A DNA stretch of 64,000 nucleotides, taken from the NCBI RefSeq assembly GCF_002741015.1, contig NZ_CP016617.1, forward strand, positions 558,001-622,000, read 5' to 3'. This document shows positions 61,389-64,000 of this stretch, piece by piece (position 1 is the stretch's first letter; each line of letters starts with the position of its first letter). The stretch is from Microvirga ossetica. GTDB taxonomy: Bacteria; Pseudomonadota; Alphaproteobacteria; Rhizobiales; Beijerinckiaceae. Made by a program: the position numbers and the translations under genes. Below the pieces are notes generated by a model. The model saw only the letters and a program-made list of their open reading frames with translations, did not search any database and had not been told where the DNA came from.

Positions 61389-63053
61389 ATGAAAGTCAAG
61401 GTCATCGGCCTGATGATCGCCTTCTGCATCGCCACATCGGCGGTCGCCGAGGTCGATACCCCATCGCACCTGTTTGGTCAGTTGTTCGTGGATGTGCAGA
61501 TGCAGCGTGTCTTTCCCGACGGCAAGACCTTCGTCGACGCCCTGCCGAACGATGCACCGGCCGCTATCGTGCAACGCTATGAGGAGGAGCGCGGCAAGCC
61601 TGGCTTCGACCTAACTGTATTCGTTCACCGAAACTTCACTGTGCCGCCTCCCAAGGGCAGCGCCTATCGCAGCGATCCCAACGAGGATGTGTGCCGCCAC
61701 ATCGACAATCTGTGGCAGGTCCTCGAACGCGGGCCCGACAGCGCGACGCTCGGCCCTTACTCTTCGCTCCTGCCTTTGCCACGGCCGTACGTCGTCCCGG
61801 GGGGACGCTTCGACGAGGTCTACTATTGGGATTCCTATTTCACCATGCTGGGGCTTGATGAAAGCGGTCGTCATGATCTCGCGGTCAGCATGGTCGAGAA
61901 CTTCGTGAGCCTCGTCAACCGGTACGGACATATTCCCAATGGCAACCGGAGCTACTTCCTGAGCCGTTCGCAGCCGCCATTCTTCGCATCCATGGTGGAA
62001 CTCATCGTCGCCAGAAGCCGCGATCCTGCCACGACGTATGCCGCGTTCCTGCCGGCCTTGAACAAAGAGTATGCCTTCTGGATGGAAGGCGCCGACACGC
62101 TTGAGCCTGGGACGGCGCATCGCCGGGTCGTGCGGCTAGGCGATGGCACGCTCCTGAACCGCTATTGGGATGACAGCGACAGCCCACGCGAGGAGTCCTA
62201 CCGGGAGGATGTCGAAACGGCTCGCGCATCGAACCGACCAGCGGCGGAGGTTTACCGCGATCTCCGTGCTGCCGCCGAAAGCGGATGGGACTTCAGCTCG
62301 CGCTGGCTCGCCGATGGCAAGTCGCTCGCAACCATCAACACCACCGCTCTGGTGCCTGTCGATCTCAACAGCCTGCTATTCCATCTCGAGACGACCCTCG
62401 CCAAGGCCTATGCGGCATCTCGCAAGCCGGAAAGGGCCGCCGAGTTCAGGGCACGTGCAGCGCTGCGCAAGGCGGCGGTTCGGCGTTATCTCTGGGACGC
62501 TGGCGAAGGCATTTACACGGATTATCTCTGGCGCGAGGGCAAGCCGACCGGAAAGGTGACCGCTGCCAGCTTGTACCCGCTGTTCTTCGGGCTTGCCACC
62601 CAGGCTCAGGCGGATCGTGTGGCTAAGGTCGTGCGATCCCGCCTGCTGAAGCCGGGCGGCCTTGTGACCACCACGGTTCAGTCGGGTCAGCAATGGGATG
62701 CACCGAATGGCTGGGCGCCCTTGCAGTGGATCGCGATCGAGGGTCTGAATGCCTACAGCAAGAGAGCCCTTGCCCAAACGATCGCGCGGCGCTGGATCGG
62801 CAGGGTCGTCACCGCCTATCGCAACACCAGCAAGCTCATGGAAAAATACAATGTAGTGAACCCTTCGCTCGTGGCCGGCGGCGGAGAATATCCGGGCCAG
62901 GACGGTTTCGGTTGGACGAATGGCGTGGTGCGAAAATTACTTGTAATCGATGATGATCTAGCGGCGGGCACTCGCTGCGCGAGCCCGGTCGCAAACGACA
63001 ATCTGCCCTCGGGCCTGCCCCGGCCCGGCAGGAGCCCGAATACCCCCCGCTAG
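61389..63053 (+). CDS. treA: Periplasmic alpha,alpha-trehalase (GH37)
   Basis: 554 residues with a signal peptide ([18 protein letters not shown]). Both GH37 signatures are present: [20 protein letters not shown] and [14 protein letters not shown]. The catalytic acid Asp lies in [10 protein letters not shown] and the base Glu in [16 protein letters not shown]. It hydrolyses trehalose to two glucose units in the periplasm; length agrees with the E. coli TreA. Unusual C-terminal tail of about 35 residues, Pro/Arg-rich ([14 protein letters not shown]). Stand-alone gene. Confidence 0.95.
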   Translation: MKVKVIGLMIAFCIATSAVAEVDTPSHLFGQLFVDVQMQRVFPDGKTFVDALPNDAPAAIVQRYEEERGKPGFDLTVFVHRNFTVPPPKGSAYRSDPNEDVCRHIDNLWQVLERGPDSATLGPYSSLLPLPRPYVVPGGRFDEVYYWDSYFTMLGLDESGRHDLAVSMVENFVSLVNRYGHIPNGNRSYFLSRSQPPFFASMVELIVARSRDPATTYAAFLPALNKEYAFWMEGADTLEPGTAHRRVVRLGDGTLLNRYWDDSDSPREESYREDVETARASNRPAAEVYRDLRAAAESGWDFSSRWLADGKSLATINTTALVPVDLNSLLFHLETTLAKAYAASRKPERAAEFRARAALRKAAVRRYLWDAGEGIYTDYLWREGKPTGKVTAASLYPLFFGLATQAQADRVAKVVRSRLLKPGGLVTTTVQSGQQWDAPNGWAPLQWIAIEGLNAYSKRALAQTIARRWIGRVVTAYRNTSKLMEKYNVVNPSLVAGGGEYPGQDGFGWTNGVVRKLLVIDDDLAAGTRCASPVANDNLPSGLPRPGRSPNTPR

Positions 63054-63104
63054 CTCTGCTACCAGCACAGCTTCCTGACGAGCTGCGGTTCACGCTCCGG
63101 GCCA

Positions 63105-63225
63105 GGCGGTTCGGCTCTCGGGAATTGACGGCCCGGCCAAAGGATATCCCGCTTTCAGAAATTCGGCTTCGCCTGGGCACCCGCTTCGCTACGAGTACGA
63201 TCTCAATCGTCCATGGGAGCATGAA
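63105..63225. repeat. Direct repeat D, copy 1
   Basis: GGCGGTTCGGCTCTCGGGAA, TTGACGGCCCGG, then AATTCGGCTTCGCC, CCCGCTTCGCTACGAGTA and a CCATGGGA end. Shared in order with 63417-63540. Confidence 0.6.
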
Positions 63226-63405
63226 CGGGACGGTCCGGCGCTTAAAGAGTCTGCGTAGGTTGAGATGCGCCGCCACATGATAGCCCACCCAGTTTTCGCC
63301 GCTTCCCATCTGAGCTAAGGACAACGGGCCGTCTAGAGTGTCGGCGATAACGGTCAATTGCTTGAGGTCCAAGCGCAGGGGATTATCTCCGTGCTCAAGG
63401 CCCAA
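63225..63405 (-). pseudogene. DUF3732-type ATPase remnant
   Basis: Minus-strand residues [54 protein letters not shown] resemble the conserved [12 protein letters not shown] region near the C-terminus of DUF3732 (Rad50/SMC-like) ATPases. Only about 60 residues of some 600 remain, embedded between the two D repeats. Confidence 0.55.
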
Positions 63406-63416
63406 GCGCGTGGCGT

Positions 63417-63540
63417 AGGCGGTTCGGCTCCCGGAAACTGACGGCCCGGTCTCCGGAGGTACCGCTCTCCTAGCTTCGCCTCCGCCAAGGAACCCGTTTC
63501 CGCTATGAGTATGATATCACCGTTCCATGGGAACACGGGG
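63417..63540. repeat. Direct repeat D, copy 2
   Basis: GGCGGTTCGGCTCCCGGAAA, CTGACGGCCCGG ... TTCGCCTCCGCC ... CCGTTTCCGCTATGAGTATG and CCATGGGA; same orientation as copy 1, about two thirds identical by eye. Confidence 0.6.
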
Positions 63541-63635
63541 AGCGTCTCGAGGGCCGGCATGGCACCGAGCCCGGGAGAAGTTATCCCATTTGCATGGATA
63601 GGCAGGGGGCCTGCCCGCCAGAGGATTGCGGCGGG

Positions 63636-63882
63636 GTGAACCGCTTTCTGGTCCGGCGTGAGGCCTCGGCCCCTCCGGAGGTCAGTCATGATTTCGCCGT
63701 CCTGGCCGATTTCGTGGATCAGCTCGCTCTGGAGCGGAGCACAGGGGATTCATGACGTTCGGGAGGCTCTGGAACGCCTTGAGGTGTGCCAAGGGTGGCA
63801 GGGCAAGCCGTTCTCCTGCAAGGACGTCAATGCTCGGCTATTCAATGCCGAGTATCTCGACCTCATGCATCAACAGTGGTGA
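63636..63882 (+). pseudogene. Possible frameshifted small gene
   Basis: A GTG frame reads VNRFLVRREASAPPEVSHDF, AVLADFVDQLALERSTG and then stops; the adjacent frame continues IHDVREALERLEVCQGWQGK, PFSCKDVNARLFNAEYLDLM to 63882. Joined they resemble one small helical protein split by one base near 63745. No family known. Confidence 0.3.
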
Positions 63883-63946
63883 GGCCGTAGATCCCGTTGA
63901 TCTGATGACGTTGCTTGAGCCCTCCCGCAAGCGCACGGAGGGGCCC

Positions 63947-64000
63947 ATGCAGGTCAGAATCATGCTTCAGATCGTCGGTGACGACGGTACCGTTTGCGAC
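63947..64000 (+). CDS. ISKra4-family transposase, start only
   Basis: Eighteen codons before the window ends: MQVRIMLQIVGDDGTVCD, the well-known N-terminus of ISKra4-type transposases. GGAGGGGCCC precedes the ATG. The rest lies outside the window. Confidence 0.65.
   Translation, partial: MQVRIMLQIVGDDGTVCD

Noticed and set aside
1-64000. CRISPR arrays, tRNA and rRNA genes
   Set aside because: No regularly spaced repeats, no tRNA-like cloverleaf with GGTTCRA-type T-arm in a plausible context, and no rRNA sequence were noticed.

Overview
The window is GC-rich DNA from an alphaproteobacterium. The gene set (imuA-imuB-dnaE2 with a GTTC-N7-GTTC LexA box, a GcrA-like zinc peptide, KGG stress protein, DUF2171, DUF1194, DUF2778 and many TPR-bearing class III cyclases) and the dense palindromic intergenic repeats fit Hyphomicrobiales, most likely a Methylobacteriaceae member such as Microvirga or Methylobacterium. 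The genus is an inference from recalled family distributions, not from a search.

Layout. 1-10 kb: a RecD2-type helicase cut by the window start, small stress and hypothetical genes (one frameshifted), then the SOS mutagenesis operon imuA-imuB-dnaE2 on the minus strand with a LexA box ahead of imuA and a GcrA-tail-like peptide behind dnaE2. 10-15 kb: an insertion zone with an IS5-family element that truncates a WGR-domain gene, an EcsC-family gene, an IS110 element and an IS481 element. 15-26 kb: a secreted M20 peptidase, a three-gene MacB/FtsX-type ABC operon whose permease carries a His-rich loop, an 8-oxoguanine-deaminase-like amidohydrolase, kup, a DUF1194 VWA protein, corA and a small membrane protein. 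26-36 kb: two class III adenylate cyclase/TPR proteins, a LuxR-type response regulator, a second DUF1194 protein, an AraC-type HTH protein, several small genes and several families of intergenic repeats. 36-40 kb: a secreted hypothetical, a YafK-like L,D-transpeptidase and an S24-type repressor carried in a palindrome-bounded segment.

40.3-58.2 kb is an island bounded by two protein-identical, inverted IS5-family copies. It holds a near-complete Tad/Flp pilus system: PilZ protein, TadD-like lipoprotein, small lipoprotein, CpaC secretin, LuxR-type regulator, TadG/TadE-like pseudopilins, TadC, TadB, CpaF, CpaE, CpaB, CpaA and two Flp pilins. No CpaD is recognisable. 58-64 kb: a DUF2778 (Tlde1-type) L,D-transpeptidase-like protein, an orphan ABC substrate-binding protein, a periplasmic GH37 trehalase, gene remnants between direct repeats, and the start of an ISKra4-type transposase at the window end.

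How genes work together: the SOS cassette makes a mutagenic translesion polymerase complex; the Tad genes form one secretion machine for Flp pili with its own regulator; the 26-35 kb cluster looks like cAMP signalling plus regulators embedded in repeat-rich DNA. The most unusual observations are the repeat families at 26-40 kb, including an apparent empty/occupied site pair for a repressor-bearing cassette, and the IS-bracketed Tad island.
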